Assembly (NCBI RefSeq): GCF_000258175.1
Contig: NZ_JH636049.1
Coordinates: 1,510,982 to 1,574,981, forward strand
DNA length: 64,000 nt
Origin: Saccharomonospora xinjiangensis XJ-54
GTDB lineage: Bacteria; Actinomycetota; Actinomycetes; Mycobacteriales; Pseudonocardiaceae
Direction of reading: 5' to 3'
Both the position numbers and the translations under genes were made by a program. Positions within the stretch are counted from its first letter, which is position 1, and every line of letters begins with the position of its first letter. The notes under the pieces are model-generated. The model was not told where the DNA came from and searched no databases. It saw only the letters and a program-made list of their open reading frames with translations. Below, piece by piece: positions 63,460 through 64,000 of the stretch.

Positions 63460-64000
63460 CCTGCCTCCACGAACCGCACCCGCACACCCGGCCGCAGCAG
63501 AGCGGGCGGCTCGCGACCGGTGTCCCACAGCGTCACCTCCGTGCGCCCGATCAACTGCCAGCCGCCCGGCGACGATCGCGGGTACACGCCGCTGAACGGA
63601 CCCGCCAGAGCCACCGCGCCTTCCGGCACCGCCGTGCGTGACTCGGCGCGGCGGGGAATGTCGTGGGACCACTCGTCGGCGGTCAGGTATCCGAAGCCGG
63701 GGGCGAACCCACCGAATGCCACCGACCAGCACGCTCCGGTGTGCGCGGCGACGACCTCGCGGGGTGCGAGCCCGAGAAGACCCGCGACCTCGGCGAGGTC
63801 GTCGCCGTCGTAGGACACGGGAATCTCGACGACGTCCTCCCCGGTGTGGGAGGTGCGGACAGGCCGGGCGGCCCGCACAGCGCGCTCCACGGCGGCGCGG
63901 TCCAGCGTGCGGGGGTCGAATCGCACCAGCAGCGTCCTGGCCGCGGGCACCAGATCGACGACTCCGGGGGGAGAGTCGGCACGAAGGGCCGCGTGCAGGG
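63456..64000 (-). CDS. pxpB: 5-oxoprolinase subunit B, 5' part outside window
   Basis: PxpB/KipI-type protein: [12 protein letters not shown] and [11 protein letters not shown] are family hallmarks. An ATG-like start at 63950 would give 164 residues, but the frame continues to the right edge with [23 protein letters not shown] coding sequence typical of the family's N-terminal half, so the real start lies outside. pxpA is probably beyond the edge or elsewhere. Confidence 0.9.
   Translation of the reverse strand, partial: LHAALRADSPPGVVDLVPAARTLLVRFDPRTLDRAAVERAVRAARPVRTSHTGEDVVEIPVSYDGDDLAEVAGLLGLAPREVVAAHTGACWSVAFGGFAPGFGYLTADEWSHDIPRRAESRTAVPEGAVALAGPFSGVYPRSSPGGWQLIGRTEVTLWDTGREPPALLRPGVRVRFVEAG

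Overview
The window is high-GC, gene-dense actinobacterial chromosome. Gene content and order point to the Pseudonocardiaceae (Amycolatopsis/Saccharomonospora type): several blocks match Mycobacterium tuberculosis gene order (Rv3205c-Rv3212, Rv1239c-Rv1220c, Rv1211-Rv1201c, Rv1177-Rv1178, Rv3261-Rv3262), while the nas operon order (nasA-nasC-narK-nirB) is the one I recall for Amycolatopsis. GTG starts, 4-bp stop/start overlaps and probable leaderless genes are common. No rRNA, tRNA, CRISPR array or insertion sequence was seen.

Layout. 1-6.7 kb: a leftward nitrate-assimilation operon (nasA, nasC, narK, nirB; nirB runs off the left edge) behind a GlnR-like box. 6.7-11.9 kb: TIGR02569 protein, moeZ, DUF3152 putative metalloprotease, alpha/beta hydrolase and divergent TetR. 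11.9-19.3 kb: an accessory block inserted in otherwise conserved order: MFS pump/TetR pair, SulP transporter, an AurF-type diiron oxygenase plus hydrolase divergent from TetR plus DUF4873, and a lone CcdA-like antitoxin. 19.3-24.2 kb: DUF3107, ferritin-like protein, DEAD-box helicase, beta-propeller membrane protein. 24.2-27.4 kb: an operon of PH-domain protein, PHP phosphoesterase, MarC and a RecB/Cas4-like nuclease. 27.5-32.3 kb: NUDIX, DUF2332, CorA with a proline-rich leader peptide, metallophosphoesterase and ParB-fold protein. 32.6-37 kb: the trehalose-type ABC importer lpqY-sugA-sugB-sugC. 37-43.5 kb: stress protein, slipin, mrp, tatB, htrA, rseA, sigE. 43.8-51.8 kb: O-methyltransferase, MFS/LysR pair, leucyl aminopeptidase, DUF3117, enoyl-CoA hydratase, 3-methyladenine glycosylase, SRPBCC, DivIVA-like and acyltransferase genes. 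51.8-57.7 kb: two LOG genes, dapE, lipoprotein, dapD, an orphan RelE-like toxin, dapC and fdxA. 58-61.4 kb: fbiA-fbiB (coenzyme F420), NUDIX, GntR. 61.8-64 kb: DUF1445, pxpC, pxpB (5-oxoproline metabolism; pxpB runs off the right edge).

How the genes work together. Nitrate enters by NarK, is reduced by NasA with NasC as electron donor, and nitrite goes on to NirB. SigE, RseA, HtrA and TatB form an envelope-stress/export unit, with a SigE-type promoter in front of sigE. DapD, DapE and DapC are three steps of the succinylase diaminopimelate pathway. FbiA and FbiB make F420.

Most unusual signals: (a) three arrays of a 21-bp repeat whose halves face each other, two filling the space between convergent genes; (b) a 25-codon proline-rich ORF with rearrangeable RNA stems ahead of corA, reminiscent of enterobacterial Mg2+-sensing leaders; (c) a 10-bp hairpin with an anti-Shine-Dalgarno loop ahead of lpqY; (d) the AurF/hydrolase/TetR/DUF4873 module controlled from a doubled GTTAC...GTAAC operator.
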